Source of the DNA: Xanthomonas prunicola
GTDB lineage: Bacteria > Pseudomonadota > Gammaproteobacteria > Xanthomonadales > Xanthomonadaceae
Assembly (NCBI RefSeq): GCF_002846205.1
Contig: NZ_PHKV01000005.1
Coordinates: forward strand, 340,323 to 404,322
Length of the DNA stretch: 64,000 nt
Direction: 5' to 3'
Below the pieces are notes generated by a model. The model was not told the DNA's origin. It was given only the letters and a program-made list of their open reading frames with translations, and did no database searches. Made by a program: the position numbers and the translations under genes. The first letter of the stretch is position 1. Every line of letters starts with the position of its first letter. This document shows, piece by piece, positions 42,075 to 54,475 of the stretch.

Positions 42075-43661
42075 TCAAGGCGCAGCGGTTTGCAGGCGAT
42101 ACACGGTACTGGCGCTGTATTGCCCGGTCGGCAGGGTCGCGCGCACCTGGACGGTGTGCTCGCCCACCGACAGAGTGGTCGGCAATGCGCCGCGCCATAG
42201 ATGCGTCGACGGCGTGGCCTCCGGCGAGCGGTCGTAACCACGCAGCGCGTCGGCCGCATCGTCGCGCACGTTCTCTGCCAGCACGCGCGGATCGGCACGC
42301 TCTACCCGCTTCATCGGCTGCCAGACACCGTTGTCGATGCGCATCTCAACGACGGTATCGTCCTGGCCCATGAACACATTGGCGTAGATGCCCCACGCCG
42401 CATACGCACCCTTGCGCAGCACCTTGGGCGCATGCAGCAGCAACTGCGCATCATTGGCCGCGCGCGCGGCGTGATAGGCCAACGTGTAGTCGCCGCTAGG
42501 GGCAACCTGCAGCACTGCATAGCCATTGGGAGTGCCATCGCTCATGGTCGCGTCGGGAATCCCGTCGGCATCCTTGGCGCCCGACCAGAATGCACCGCAG
42601 GCCGCGCCCACGTTGTATTCGTGCAGCGGGCGCGCACCCTGCCAGCCTTCGTCTGCACCATGCTCCACCTGGCGCTGCGTGTGGCTATGGCCACTGAGCA
42701 CCAACACATGCGGAAACGCTTTCAGCAATGCGAACAGGCGACGGCGATCGGCATGCCGGAAGGTCTCCTGCCCAGGCGCCGCATCGAACAGATGGATATG
42801 CATGCCGAGCACCACTAGCCGGTCGCGTGGCAGCTGCGCCAGATACTTCTGCAGGAACGCGAATTGATCTTCGCGCAGGCCACCGATATAGGCTTGTTTG
42901 CCGCCGGGCGTGTAGATCACATCATCCAGAAACACGAAGCTGGCGTTGGCTTCTTCCACCGCATAGGTGTCCGGGCCGTAGACCGCGTGCCAGCTGTCGA
43001 GCGACTGCGCATCGTCGTGCGCGTCGAGATTGAGATCGTGATTGCCCGGCACATGGAACCACGGCACGCCCAGCTGCGTCGTGACCTTGTTCAAGGCCGG
43101 ATACAGGCTCAGATCGTCACTGACGATATCGCCCAGCGTAGTGCCCAGCCGCGCCGTGGTCTTGCCGATGATCGGTGCCACGATATCGCGCTGGTAGTAG
43201 CCGACGTCGGCAAGGCTGGCGGTCTGGCTGTCGGCAAACACCAGCATCTGAAAGCCATCGGCTGCGGCGCGCGCACGCGGGGTCAGCGCGAAATCCCAGT
43301 TGTGTGTATGACGGCCTGTCGCTGCAATGGCGGGGTATTTGTGGTTGGCAGAACCGTTAGGTGCGTAGTGGCGCCAAAACGCCGGCAAGCCGTCGGCGGC
43401 GGGCACGAAGCGGCGGTCGCCCGGCTTGATCACGAACACCGTCTGCCCATCGCGCACCGGCAAGCGGTAGCGGCCCTGCGCATCGGTACGCACGATCTGC
43501 TCGCCATTGGAAACAGCCACATCGGCAACGCCCGGCTCATCGGCGCTGCGGCCGGCGCGCCCGTCGCGTTCTTCATAGACGATGCCATCGACCGTGGTGT
43601 CGCGCGCGTATGCGCTTCCCGCGAGCAAGCCCAGTGCAATCAAAACGAAGCGAGGTTGCAT
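42075..43661 (-). CDS. Exported calcineurin-like metallophosphoesterase
   Basis: A 528-aa protein with a signal peptide (MQPRFVLIALGLLAGSAYAR), an N-terminal beta-sandwich (about residues 22-120, VAVSNGEQIVRTDAQGRYRL), a metallophosphatase core with FADSQTASLADVGYY, VPGNHDLNLDAH, LGMHIHLFD and LVLSGHSHTQRQ (two-metal ligands), and a C-terminal Ig-like domain. It therefore acts in the periplasm or outside on phosphoesters of unknown identity. Start at ATG 43661, where the signal peptide begins. Monocistronic, after the his operon. Confidence 0.88.
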   Translation of the reverse strand: MQPRFVLIALGLLAGSAYARDTTVDGIVYEERDGRAGRSADEPGVADVAVSNGEQIVRTDAQGRYRLPVRDGQTVFVIKPGDRRFVPAADGLPAFWRHYAPNGSANHKYPAIAATGRHTHNWDFALTPRARAAADGFQMLVFADSQTASLADVGYYQRDIVAPIIGKTTARLGTTLGDIVSDDLSLYPALNKVTTQLGVPWFHVPGNHDLNLDAHDDAQSLDSWHAVYGPDTYAVEEANASFVFLDDVIYTPGGKQAYIGGLREDQFAFLQKYLAQLPRDRLVVLGMHIHLFDAAPGQETFRHADRRRLFALLKAFPHVLVLSGHSHTQRQVEHGADEGWQGARPLHEYNVGAACGAFWSGAKDADGIPDATMSDGTPNGYAVLQVAPSGDYTLAYHAARAANDAQLLLHAPKVLRKGAYAAWGIYANVFMGQDDTVVEMRIDNGVWQPMKRVERADPRVLAENVRDDAADALRGYDRSPEATPSTHLWRGALPTTLSVGEHTVQVRATLPTGQYSASTVYRLQTAAP

Positions 43662-43873
43662 GCGTTTTCCCGCGCAAGAATCAGCGGAAATTGTACCCTT
43701 GGCAGCCAGGCGCACGCTGCCGTCGGCAGGCGGAAAATGCGCGGCTATCGCAGCGACTGACCATCACAGCAACGGCCCTACCCGCAAAGGCGCCATCAGT
43801 GACGTTTCATTGCAGCCAGGGCCACTCCTACAAGGACGCATGTCTGGCAGAGACGCACGCCTGCCAGATCAGC

Positions 43874-44494
43874 TCACTTGTGCCGCGATTCCAGCAACGC
43901 CACCGCATCGCCAAGACCCAACCCACGTGCGCGCAGCAGCACGATCAGGTGATACAGCAGATCGGCCGATTCGCCGAGCAATTCCGCATCGCCCTGCACC
44001 ACGCCGGCCAGCGCGGTTTCCACGCCCTCCTCGCCCACCTTCTGCGCAATGCGGCGGATGCCTTGCTCAAACAATTTGGTGGTGTAGCTACCATGCGGGC
44101 GTTCGCGCTCACGCTCGGCCACCAACGCATCCAGGCTGCCCAAGAACTGCCCAGGCGCACTGGGGAAACAGCTGGTGCGGCCCAAATGACAGGTGGGGCC
44201 ATGGGGGCGTGCCTGCACCAGCAGCGTATCGGCATCGCAGTCGGTCTCGATCGACACCAGGCGCAACACATTCCCCGAACTCTCGCCCTTGGTCCACAGG
44301 CGCTGCTTGCTGCGGCTGAAGAAGGTGACGTCACCGCGCTGTTGGGTGACGGCCAACGCTTCGGCATTCATGTAGCCCAGCATCAGCACGCGCAGGTTGT
44401 CGGCGTCCTGCACGATCACCGGCAACAGGCCGTCGCCCTTGCTCCAATCCAGCGCTGCGAGTCCGTCGCCCGCTACCACTTCGTTACTGCCCAT
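43874..44494 (-). CDS. hisI: HisIE: phosphoribosyl-AMP cyclohydrolase / phosphoribosyl-ATP diphosphatase
   Basis: A 206-aa bifunctional enzyme for histidine steps 2 and 3. The N-terminal cyclohydrolase has [30 protein letters not shown] and the zinc site [20 protein letters not shown]; the C-terminal MazG-like pyrophosphatase has [11 protein letters not shown] and [16 protein letters not shown] 44494 overlaps hisF by 11 bases; upstream residues in the same frame were rejected. Last gene of the his operon. Confidence 0.96.
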   Translation of the reverse strand: MGSNEVVAGDGLAALDWSKGDGLLPVIVQDADNLRVLMLGYMNAEALAVTQQRGDVTFFSRSKQRLWTKGESSGNVLRLVSIETDCDADTLLVQARPHGPTCHLGRTSCFPSAPGQFLGSLDALVAERERERPHGSYTTKLFEQGIRRIAQKVGEEGVETALAGVVQGDAELLGESADLLYHLIVLLRARGLGLGDAVALLESRHK

Positions 44495-45260
44495 CGCGTA
44501 CCTCGATCTGTTGCGCGCGCAAGAATTGCTTGAGTTCCGGGATCGGAATCGCACCGCTGTGAAATACGCTGGCCGCCAGTGCGCCGTCCACATCGGCCTG
44601 ATCGAACACATCGGCAAAGTGCTGCATGTCGCCCGCACCACCGGAGGCGATCAACGGCACGCGGCATAACGCGCGCACCTGCCGCAACTGGGCGATATCG
44701 TAACCGTGGCGCACGCCATCGTTGTCCATGCAATTGAGCACGATTTCGCCCGCACCCAGCCGCTGCGCTTCAGCCACCCAATCCAGCGTGCGCATCGGCA
44801 GCGCCTGGGTCTTGCTGGGGTCGCCGGTGTAGCGGCGCACGCGCCACTGCCCATCGTCTTCACGAATCGAATCAATGCCGACCACCACGCACTGCACCCC
44901 GAACGCGTCGGCCAGTTCGGAGATCAGCTGTGGGCGGCCGAGTGCAGGCGAGTTGATCGAAATCTTGTCGGCGCCGGCGTATAGCACCGCACGCGCCGTT
45001 TCCACATCGCCAATACCACCGGCCACACAGAACGGAATATCGATCAACCGCGCCACGCGCTCGACCCAGGTGTAGTCGACCGAGCGCCCCTCCGGACTGG
45101 CGCCGATGTCGTAGAACACCAGCTCGTCGGCGCCCTGCGCGCGGTAGCGCAATGCCAGTTCGACGATGTCGCCCATGTCGATGTGGTCGCGGAACTTGAC
45201 GCCCTTGACCACGCGCCCATCGCGCACGTCCAGGCACGGAATGATGCGACGGCTCAGCAT
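44484..45260 (-). CDS. hisF: Imidazole glycerol phosphate synthase subunit HisF
   Basis: A 258-aa (beta-alpha)8 barrel cyclase that joins ammonia from HisH with PRFAR to give imidazole glycerol phosphate and AICAR. The catalytic Asp is in [17 protein letters not shown], with [16 protein letters not shown] as phosphate-binding loop. It overlaps hisA by 7 bases upstream and hisI downstream, so it is tightly coupled within the operon. Confidence 0.97.
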   Translation of the reverse strand: MLSRRIIPCLDVRDGRVVKGVKFRDHIDMGDIVELALRYRAQGADELVFYDIGASPEGRSVDYTWVERVARLIDIPFCVAGGIGDVETARAVLYAGADKISINSPALGRPQLISELADAFGVQCVVVGIDSIREDDGQWRVRRYTGDPSKTQALPMRTLDWVAEAQRLGAGEIVLNCMDNDGVRHGYDIAQLRQVRALCRVPLIASGGAGDMQHFADVFDQADVDGALAASVFHSGAIPIPELKQFLRAQQIEVRDGQ

Positions 45261-45988
45261 GCCAGTGCCTCGTTGAGATTCAGATGCCCTTCGAGCAAGG
45301 CTTTGCCGAGCACGATGCCGGCGCAGCCTGCAGCCTTGGCGGCGACGACATCAGCCAGATTGCGCGCGCCGCCGGAGACCTGTACCTGCAGCTGCGGCGT
45401 CAGCGAACGCAAGTGCGCGTACAGCGCCATGTTGGGTCCGGACAACATGCCGTCGCGGGCAATGTCGGTGCACAGCAGATGCTGCAGCCCGGCTTGCGCG
45501 TAACGCACGGCCAACTGATCCAATGTGGCGTCTGCGGTTTCGGTCCAGCCGTGCACCGGCAACTGCCAGATGCCATTGGCGTCCTGGCGCGTGTCTAGCG
45601 CAATGGTCAGGCGATCGGCCCCGAATTCCTGCAGCCACGCGATCACCATCTCGCTATCGCGTACCGCCAACGAGCCGATCACCACGCGTGCGGCGCCTGC
45701 ATCCAGGATACGCGCTACATCGTCGCGCGAACGCACGCCACCACCGGTCTGCACCTGCAAGCCGGTGCTGCGCGCGATCTCGCCAAGCGTGGTGGCCAGT
45801 GTGTAGCCGCCCGCCTTTGCTGCATCCAGATCGACCAGATGCATCCACTGCGCACCGGCCTGCGCAAATGCCTGCGCACGCGGCAGTACATCGTCGCCAT
45901 ACTGCGTCTCGCGCGCGTAATCGCCTTGCAGCAAGCGCACCACGCGGCCGTTACGGATATCCAGCGCCGGGTAGACCGTGAAACTCAT
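45254..45988 (-). CDS. hisA: ProFAR isomerase HisA
   Basis: A 244-aa half-barrel-duplicated TIM enzyme that isomerises ProFAR to PRFAR. The catalytic Asp is in [19 protein letters not shown] and the phosphate site in [17 protein letters not shown]; the C-terminal half repeats it in [13 protein letters not shown]. It overlaps hisH by four bases (ATGA) upstream. Confidence 0.97.
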   Translation of the reverse strand: MSFTVYPALDIRNGRVVRLLQGDYARETQYGDDVLPRAQAFAQAGAQWMHLVDLDAAKAGGYTLATTLGEIARSTGLQVQTGGGVRSRDDVARILDAGAARVVIGSLAVRDSEMVIAWLQEFGADRLTIALDTRQDANGIWQLPVHGWTETADATLDQLAVRYAQAGLQHLLCTDIARDGMLSGPNMALYAHLRSLTPQLQVQVSGGARNLADVVAAKAAGCAGIVLGKALLEGHLNLNEALAC

Positions 45989-46587
45989 GGGAAGCTCATC
46001 TCAAGAAAATTGCGCAGGATGCGTGCACCGGTGTCGGCGGAGCGCTCTGGGTGGCACTGCGCGCCGCAGCGCAGGCCGTTCTGCACGATGGCAGTAAACA
46101 GGCCGCCGTGATCGCACGCAGCCACGGTGTCGGCCGTTACCGGCGCCGCGTAACCATGCACGAAATACGCACTGGCGCGCTCCGGCAAGCCGGCTAGCAA
46201 CGCGGATTCGCGCATCGGCACCAGCTGATTCCAGCCCATATGCGGCACACGAATACCAAGCGCAGGCGTCATGTGGCGGACAATGCCCGGCAGCAGACCC
46301 AGGCACTCGACATCGCCTTCTTCGGAATGTTCGAACAACAGCTGCATGCCCAGGCAGATACCGATCAACGGCACCTGCAGCTCGCGCAGCGGTTCGACCA
46401 AGCCCTGCGCGCGCAACCGCGACATCGCTTCTGGCGCAGCGCCAACACCAGGCAGTATCACCCGCTGCGCGCCCTGCAAGCCGGCCGCATCGCGCACCAC
46501 GCGTGCCTCAACGCCCAGTCGCTCCAATGCATAGCGCACCGAGCCCAGATTGGCGCCACCGGCATCGATCAGCGCAACATCGGTCAT
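45985..46587 (-). CDS. hisH: Imidazole glycerol phosphate synthase subunit HisH
   Basis: A 200-aa class I glutamine amidotransferase that supplies ammonia to HisF. The nucleophile Cys is in [20 protein letters not shown], the His-Glu pair in the C-terminal [13 protein letters not shown], and [10 protein letters not shown] forms the oxyanion strand. ATGA overlaps join it to hisB and hisA. Confidence 0.97.
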   Translation of the reverse strand: MTDVALIDAGGANLGSVRYALERLGVEARVVRDAAGLQGAQRVILPGVGAAPEAMSRLRAQGLVEPLRELQVPLIGICLGMQLLFEHSEEGDVECLGLLPGIVRHMTPALGIRVPHMGWNQLVPMRESALLAGLPERASAYFVHGYAAPVTADTVAACDHGGLFTAIVQNGLRCGAQCHPERSADTGARILRNFLEMSFP

Positions 46588-47711
46588 AGCGCGCCCTTGG
46601 TGGTGGGCAATGCGGTGCCCTCACGGCGAATCGCCTGACGCAGTGCACGCGCCAACGCCTTGAAGCAGGCTTCCACCTTGTGGTGATCGTTCTCGCCGCG
46701 CACAGTCAGATGCAGGTTCAAGCCGGATGCATCGCAGATGGAGCGGAAGAAATGTGGCACCAGTTCGGTGGGCATATCGCCGACGCGTTCGCGCTTGAAC
46801 TCGCCGTCGAAGACGAAATACGGCCGGCCACTGAAATCCAGCGCGGCGCTGGCGATGGTTTCGTCCATCGGCAATGTAAAACCATGCTGCGCCGTGTCGC
46901 CAGCGACGCGCCATGGGCTGGTTTCCGGATCGAACCCGTACCGGCCGATACCGCGCTTGTCGCCCAACGCCTCGCGCAACGCCTGACCCAGCGCAAGGCC
47001 GGTGTCTTCGATCGTGTGGTGCTCATCGATATGCAAGTCGCCTTCGGCGCGGATGTCCAGCGCAAAGCCGCCATGCTTGCCGATCTGTTCCAGCATGTGG
47101 TCGAAGAACGGCAGGCCGGTGGCAGTCTTCGGCTCGGCGACGCGATCCAGATCCAGTTCGATGCGGATCTTGGTTTCCTTGGTGTTGCGCTGAACCACCG
47201 CGCGGCGCGGCGCATCGGCCAGCTCGTGCGCGATGCCGGGCCAGTCCCACTCGCCGCCGAACTCGTCGGTGCGCAGCTGAAACCCGCGGATATTGAGGTT
47301 CTGCGCGAACTGGATATCGGTCATGCGGTCGCCCACCATGGCCGAGCGCGCCCAGTCGATGGTGCGGTCCTGCAGATACGGCACCATCAGACCGACGCCT
47401 GGCTTGCGCGTGGGCGCATTGTCTGCCGGCCAGCTGCAATCGATCAGCACTTCGCGGAATGCGATGCCCTGGCTGGCGAAGATCTGCAGCATCAGGTTGT
47501 TCGGGCCGTCAAAGGAGGCACGCGGATAGCTCTCGCTGCCCAACCCATCCTGATTGCTGACGATGACGAACTGGTAGCCGGCATCGCGCAGCTTGAGCAT
47601 CGCCGGAATGACGTTATCGACCAAGCGCAGTTTTTCGTACGTGTCGATCTGGTAATCCGCCGGCTCAGTAATCAGCGTGCCGTCGCGGTCGACAAAAAGA
47701 ATCGGGGTCAT
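46584..47711 (-). CDS. hisB: HisB: histidinol-phosphatase / imidazoleglycerol-phosphate dehydratase
   Basis: A 375-aa fusion like that of E. coli. The N-terminal HAD phosphatase (about 1-165) starts with the nucleophile motif [13 protein letters not shown] and carries the [13 protein letters not shown] segment. The C-terminal dehydratase has metal motifs [14 protein letters not shown] and [18 protein letters not shown]. It performs the steps before and after HisC. Overlaps on both sides by four bases. Confidence 0.97.
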   Translation of the reverse strand: MTPILFVDRDGTLITEPADYQIDTYEKLRLVDNVIPAMLKLRDAGYQFVIVSNQDGLGSESYPRASFDGPNNLMLQIFASQGIAFREVLIDCSWPADNAPTRKPGVGLMVPYLQDRTIDWARSAMVGDRMTDIQFAQNLNIRGFQLRTDEFGGEWDWPGIAHELADAPRRAVVQRNTKETKIRIELDLDRVAEPKTATGLPFFDHMLEQIGKHGGFALDIRAEGDLHIDEHHTIEDTGLALGQALREALGDKRGIGRYGFDPETSPWRVAGDTAQHGFTLPMDETIASAALDFSGRPYFVFDGEFKRERVGDMPTELVPHFFRSICDASGLNLHLTVRGENDHHKVEACFKALARALRQAIRREGTALPTTKGAL

Positions 47712-48795
47712 GCGGCGGCCTCCTGCGTGCGTTGCAGCGCGTTCAACACGCGCTCGTTCTGTTCGTGCGTCCCCAGGGTGATGCGCAGTGCATCGGACAA
47801 GCGCGGGACTGCGCGTTGATCGCGCACCACCACACCGGCCTCCAGCAGCGCCTGGAATGCGGCTTCGGCATCGTCGAAACGCACCAACAGGAAGTTGCCT
47901 TGCGAGGGATAGACCTGACGCACACCGGCCAGCTGCACAAGCGCCTTGTGCACGCGCTCGCGCTCGCTACGCACCTCAGCGATACGGCGGTGGGTGACCT
48001 CCAGCGCTGGCGCAGACAAGGCCTGTTCGGCCATCGCCGCGCACGGCGTCGGCACCGGATACGGTGCCTGGCAGCGACGCAGCAAGGCGATCAACTCGGC
48101 GTTGGCGATCAAGGTGCCGATGCGCGCGGCCGCCAATGCATGCGCCTTGGAGAGCGTGCGCAGCACCGCGAGATTGTCGTAACGCGCGAGCAAACCGACG
48201 GCCGAGGGCACATCGGAAAATTCGCCATACGCTTCGTCCACCACCACCAGCGCCCTGCCCTGCAATGCCTGCAAGGTGTGTTCGATCTGGTCCAATGCGA
48301 TCGCCGAACCGGCAGGATTGGAGGGCGAGCAAAGGAACACCAACTTGGCATTCGAGGTCAGCGCCGCCGCCACAATTGCCGGGATATCCGCGTGAAACCC
48401 ATCTGGCCCATCGACCAGCGGCACTTCCACCAACGGCGCGTTCTGCAGCCGTGCGCACACGGCATACATGCCGAATACCGGCGGCGTGACCACTACCGCA
48501 TCGCGCTCGGGCACGCACAGGCCGCGCACCAGCAAGTCGATCGCCTCGTCGCTGCCGCGGCCGATCAACAGCTGCTCCGGCGCGCAGCCGTACAGCGCCG
48601 CAAGCGCGCTGCGCAGACCCTTGGGTTGTGGGTCGGGATAGCGCCGTGTGCTCGCGCCGGGGTCGGCCGGATTGCCCCACGCCGACTCGTTGGCGTTCAG
48701 CCACACATCGCCCTGCAATGTGCTGGTACGCGCCGACGAATACCCCGCGAATGCCCGCAGATCTTCGCGCACCAGATCCAGGACCGATGACGCGC

Positions 48796-48799
<4 letters not shown>
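47708..48799 (-). CDS. hisC: Histidinol-phosphate aminotransferase
   Basis: A 363-aa fold-type I PLP enzyme that transaminates imidazole acetol phosphate. [11 protein letters not shown] is the N-terminal family mark, [15 protein letters not shown] and [10 protein letters not shown] hold the cofactor, and the lysine is in [18 protein letters not shown] 48799 ([10 protein letters not shown]) overlaps the hisD stop; the frame upstream of it was rejected. Confidence 0.97.
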
Positions 48800-51011
<2,212 letters not shown>

Positions 51012-51338
51012 TCAGTGGGATTCGACAGGGCGCGCGGCTTGCTCGCGCAGGGCCGCGGCATAGCCGCCGGCGCCGTGGTCCAGGGTGCGCGCAACGCGCC
51101 CGATGGTGGTCACGCTGACCTGGGTCAGCTCATGGATTTCGCGGTACGGCACGCCCTTGATCAGCAACGGCACCACCCGCCAGCGGTCGGCCATGGCTTC
51201 CAGCTCGGCAGGCGTGCACAGGTCGCGCAGAAAGGCCTCCACCGCGGCAGGTTCTTTGAGGCACGCCAGGGCATCGGCCAGCATCTTGAGGGAGGCGGTG
51301 ACATCAGTGGTTTCGCGGGGGGCGGGTCGTTGTTTCAT
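51012..51338 (-). CDS. TrpR-like (YerC/YecD-type) repressor heading the his operon
   Basis: A 108-aa all-helical protein of the Trp repressor superfamily: ASLKMLADALACLKEPAAVE, FLRDLCTPAELEAMADRWRV and the helix-turn-helix YREIHELTQVSVTTIGRVAR. Its position nine bases before hisG, and a large palindrome over its own promoter, suggest that it represses the his operon when histidine is plentiful; a TrpR-family histidine regulator has been proposed for Xanthomonadales. The ligand is inferred. Start at ATG 51338; no Shine-Dalgarno precedes it, which fits a leaderless mRNA. An upstream TTG-type extension would swallow the operator and was rejected. Confidence 0.85.
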   Translation of the reverse strand: MKQRPAPRETTDVTASLKMLADALACLKEPAAVEAFLRDLCTPAELEAMADRWRVVPLLIKGVPYREIHELTQVSVTTIGRVARTLDHGAGGYAAALREQAARPVESH

Positions 51339-51339
51339 T

Positions 51340-51375
51340 GCGTTAATGTAATAGCGTGTTAGTACATTAACGCAA
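51340..51375 (-). promoter_or_regulatory. his operon promoter and overlapping operator palindrome
   Basis: GCGTTAATGTA (51340-51350) and TACATTAACGC (51363-51373) form a perfect 11-bp inverted repeat with a 12-bp spacer. On the minus strand TTGCGT (51375-51370) and TATTAC (51353-51348), 16 bp apart, are a fair -35/-10 pair; transcription would then start at about 51341, next to the ATG at 51338. A bound repressor would cover the whole promoter. Confidence 0.75.
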
Positions 51376-51442
51376 ACGACCTGGATTGTCACCGGCTGGA
51401 TGCGGTGTCTGAGTGCTTATCGGGGCTGAGGCGGCGGAACGC

Positions 51443-51489
51443 CCCTCATCCGGCGCTGCGCGCCACCTTCTCCCGTCAACGGGAGAAGG
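51443..51489. repeat. REP-like element (orientation A)
   Basis: The same element as at 34473: CCCTCATCCGGCGC, then CCTTCTCCCGT-CAAC-GGGAGAAGG hairpin. It is paired with oppositely oriented copies at 51571-51619 and 51751-51799 inside the tandem duplication. The bases between the promoter and this element (51376-51442) hold nothing else. Confidence 0.85.
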
Positions 51490-51516
51490 ACATGACTGCT
51501 CGAGTTTGGACTCTCA

Positions 51517-51876
51517 ACTGACTTCCCACTCAGCGTCTAATGGCGCAGCTCGTCCAAGCCAGCCCTCCCCCCTTCTCCCGCCCGGCGGGAGAAGGTGCCC
51601 GCCAGGGCGGATGAGGGGCGGCAACGCCGCTCACATCACCTTGGCCTGCTCCAGCTCTACCAGCAAGGTGCTCGCCAACTCCTCGCGCGCCACATCACTG
51701 ACTTCCCACTCAGCGGCTAATGGGCGCAGCTCGTCCAAGCCAGCCCTCCCCCTTCTCCCGCCCGGCGGGAGAAGGGGCCCGCCAGGGCGGATGAGGGGCG
51801 GCAACGCCGCTCACATCACCTTGGCCTGCTCCAGCTCTACCAGCAAGGTGCTCGCCAACTCCTCGCGCGCCACATC
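51517..51876. repeat. 180-bp direct tandem duplication including the hisS 3' end
   Basis: Copy 1 (51517-51696) and copy 2 (51697-51876) are about 98% identical; they differ at about four places (two T/G substitutions and two compensating one-base indels). Each starts ACTGACTTCCCACTCAGC and ends CCTCGCGCGCCACATC. Copy 2 holds the true hisS stop and last 21 codons; copy 1 repeats them after the gene as a detached fragment (51631-51696). Each copy includes one REP-like hairpin. Confidence 0.93.
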
Positions 51877-53220
51877 GAACTGCTGCTCACGCACGAGATC
51901 CTTGACCGCCACCACGCCGCGCGCCAGCTCGTCGTCGCCGGCCAGCACCACGAAGCGGATGCCCGCGCGGGCGGCGTACTGGAACTGCTTGCCGATCTTC
52001 TTCGGCTCCATCTGCACTTCGGTGTTGATGCCGCCGATACGCAGGCGGCGCGCGATATCCAGCGCGTCGTCAAGGCGGGTTTCATCCATCAGCGCCACCA
52101 TGGCCTGCACGCTGCTTTCGGCGATGCCCTGGATCAGGCCGGCCTCGCGCAGCTGCCAGAACAGGCGGGTCAGGCCGATCGAGATGCCCACGCCCGGCAG
52201 CCTGGACTTGGTGTAGTGGCTGGCCAGGCTCTCGTAGCGGCCGCCCGAGCAGATCGAGCCGATCTGCGGGTGATCGGTCAGCGTGGTTTCGTAGACGGTG
52301 CCGGTGTAGTAATCCAGCCCGCGCGCGATCGAGAAGTTCAGGCAGTACGCCGTCTCCGGCACGCCCAATGCCCTGACCAGTTCCAGCACCTCGCGCAATT
52401 CGGCAATGCCCTCGCCCAGCGTCGCGCTCGCGCCTGCCGAGGCTTCCAGCGCCTGCAACTGTGCCAGCGCATCGGCATGCCCGTTGGAGCGCACCGCCAC
52501 GAAGTCCAGGATCTTGCCGACCTGCTCGGCGGCGATACCGAAGCCCTCGCCCACCAGCGTGTCGCGCACGTAATCGGCACCACGCTTGTCGATCTTGTCG
52601 ACCTCGCGCAACACGGCCAGCTGCAACTCGCCTTCGGCCACGCCCAGACTTTCGAAAAAGCCGCGCAGCAGTTTGCGGTTGTTCAACTGCACCTTGAAAT
52701 CGCCGATACCCAACTCGGCGAACACCGCATGAATCACCGCCAGCACTTCGGCGTCGTAACGGATGCTCAGCGCATCCTTGCCGATCACATCGATATCGCA
52801 CTGGTAGAACTCGCGGAAACGTCCGCGCTGCGCGCGCTCGCCGCGATACACGCGCTGCATCTGATAACGACGGAACGGAAAGCTGAGATCGTGTTCGTGC
52901 TCGGCCACATAGCGGGCTAGCGGCACGGTGAGATCAAAGCGCAGCGCCAGCTCCGGCAGGCCACTGCTCTCGGCACCCTCGTCGGCCGCCGCAGCGGCAT
53001 TGGCCAGCGCGCCGGTGGACTGCACGAAGTACACCTGGCGCTCGGTCTCGCCGCCGGACTTGGTAAGCAGCACGTCGGACAGCTCGAACACCGGGGTCTC
53101 GACCGGCAGGAACCCGAACCGCTCGTAATTGCGGCGGATGACGTCCAGCATGCGCTGGAACGCGATCTGCTCGCGCGGCAGCAATTCCATGATGCCGGGC
53201 GGCGTACGGGGCTTGATCAC
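51811..53220 (-). CDS. hisS: Histidyl-tRNA synthetase
   Basis: A 469-aa class II synthetase. Motif 2 is [20 protein letters not shown] and the histidine motifs are [11 protein letters not shown] and SGGRYESLA; motif 3 is [12 protein letters not shown]. The C-terminal anticodon-binding domain ends LEQAKVM. The start is GTG 53220 ([15 protein letters not shown]), with AGGAG eight bases upstream. The gene is intact although its 3' end lies in a tandem duplication. It is separate from the his operon downstream, which has its own promoter. Confidence 0.96.
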   Translation of the reverse strand: MIKPRTPPGIMELLPREQIAFQRMLDVIRRNYERFGFLPVETPVFELSDVLLTKSGGETERQVYFVQSTGALANAAAAADEGAESSGLPELALRFDLTVPLARYVAEHEHDLSFPFRRYQMQRVYRGERAQRGRFREFYQCDIDVIGKDALSIRYDAEVLAVIHAVFAELGIGDFKVQLNNRKLLRGFFESLGVAEGELQLAVLREVDKIDKRGADYVRDTLVGEGFGIAAEQVGKILDFVAVRSNGHADALAQLQALEASAGASATLGEGIAELREVLELVRALGVPETAYCLNFSIARGLDYYTGTVYETTLTDHPQIGSICSGGRYESLASHYTKSRLPGVGISIGLTRLFWQLREAGLIQGIAESSVQAMVALMDETRLDDALDIARRLRIGGINTEVQMEPKKIGKQFQYAARAGIRFVVLAGDDELARGVVAVKDLVREQQFDVAREELASTLLVELEQAKVM

Positions 53221-53326
53221 GAGCGAAACTCCTGCAGGACAATGTGGCGAACGCACAATTCTACCGGCTGCCAGGCGCGCTGACCGCATGGCGTATCATT
53301 CAATGCGTCCCAGCAGTGCGTGGCCC

Positions 53327-54088
53327 ATGTACCGGCAGCTTTCCGACCCCAGCGTGACCTGCCCGGCGCCCGGCTCGGCATCCGCCAGCGACACGTCCAG
53401 CTCCGATTGCGCGCTCTGCGCGGTGCGCGGCCGGGCCATCTGCGCGGCACTGTCGGCGCAGGAAATGGATGCGCTGGATCAGGTGACCCACACTGCGACC
53501 TACACGCCTGGCAGCACCCTGGTGCGTTCGGGCGAGACCCGGCACAACGTCTATACGGTGACCTCCGGCGCGTTGCGCATGGTGCGCACACTGGCCGACG
53601 GGCGCCGCCAGATCACCGGCTTCGTCCTGCCCGGCGACTACGTCGGACTCACCGAAACCGCGCAACACCGCCACGATATCGAAGCCATCGTCGACAGCCG
53701 CGTGTGTCGCACGCCGATGGCGCAGATGCGCCATCTCCGCGAGCGCTATCCGCAGCTGGAACGCAAGCTGCTGCAGCGCGCCAGCATGGAACTGGCCGCG
53801 GCGCAGGACACCGGTCTGCTGCTGGCACGCCTGCAACCCAGCGAACGGCTGGCGCATTTCCTGCTGCGACTGGCTGCCCGCTCCACCCAGCCCGGCGCCG
53901 GCGGCGACACTGTGGCGCTGCCGATGAGCCGCAGCGACATCGCCGACCATCTGGGGCTGACCGTGGAAACGGTGAGCCGCACCTTCACCAAACTCCGGCA
54001 ACAGCAGCTGATCGCGCTGCCGCAACTGCACCTGGTACAGATCCTGGATGACGCGGCGTTGCGCAGCCTGGCCGGCGATACGGTGTGA
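53327..54088 (+). CDS. FNR-like (Crp/Fnr family) transcription regulator
   Basis: A protein of about 253 aa with a cyclic-nucleotide-fold sensor and a winged helix close to FNR (MSRSDIADHLGLTVETVSRT). Four cysteines match an FNR-type [4Fe-4S] site: Cys28, Cys31 and Cys39 (DCALCAVRGRAIC) and Cys127 (DSRVCRTP), so it probably senses oxygen. Target half-sites should resemble TTGAT. The start is unsure: ATGs at 53288, 53303 and 53327 all lack a good ribosome binding site. It is divergent from hisS. Confidence 0.85.
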   Translation: MYRQLSDPSVTCPAPGSASASDTSSSDCALCAVRGRAICAALSAQEMDALDQVTHTATYTPGSTLVRSGETRHNVYTVTSGALRMVRTLADGRRQITGFVLPGDYVGLTETAQHRHDIEAIVDSRVCRTPMAQMRHLRERYPQLERKLLQRASMELAAAQDTGLLLARLQPSERLAHFLLRLAARSTQPGAGGDTVALPMSRSDIADHLGLTVETVSRTFTKLRQQQLIALPQLHLVQILDDAALRSLAGDTV

Positions 54089-54475
54089 GGTTGGCGGGTG
54101 ATTGGTCGGGTGGGTTGATGCGTCGGTGCATTGCCCAAGCAGTCGGTACGGAATCAACCAGGCACTATCACGCATGACTACGCACCCATCGGTGTCGGTG
54201 TCGCTCGGCACCGCTCACGAAAACAGCTCACACAACCTGGCGGGCAGTCGTCAGCTGGGCAGAGATGGCGCGAAGAACTGCAGTGGACCAGTGGCACACT
54301 CCGCACTGAACACCAGCCACGCCCGCCTGACGACGACGTCGTTTTGGTAGCCGCTCCAAAGGTATGCATGCAGTCTGCTTGCCGGTATTCGCGCAGCGAC
54401 TTCCGATCACGTCGAAGGCAACGCTGTGCCGCAGGCTGATCGCACTCCTACGCCAGGCACCTTGCCCGCAATCAC
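54089..54475. other. Intergenic, nothing recognised
   Basis: 387 bp between convergent genes. No gene, hairpin with a T tract, or known repeat was seen on either strand. Confidence 0.4.

Noticed and set aside
51413..52216. A 267-codon open frame on the plus strand across the duplication
   Set aside because: It is created by the tandem duplication and the antisense of hisS; its own sequence repeats internally and has no family resemblance.
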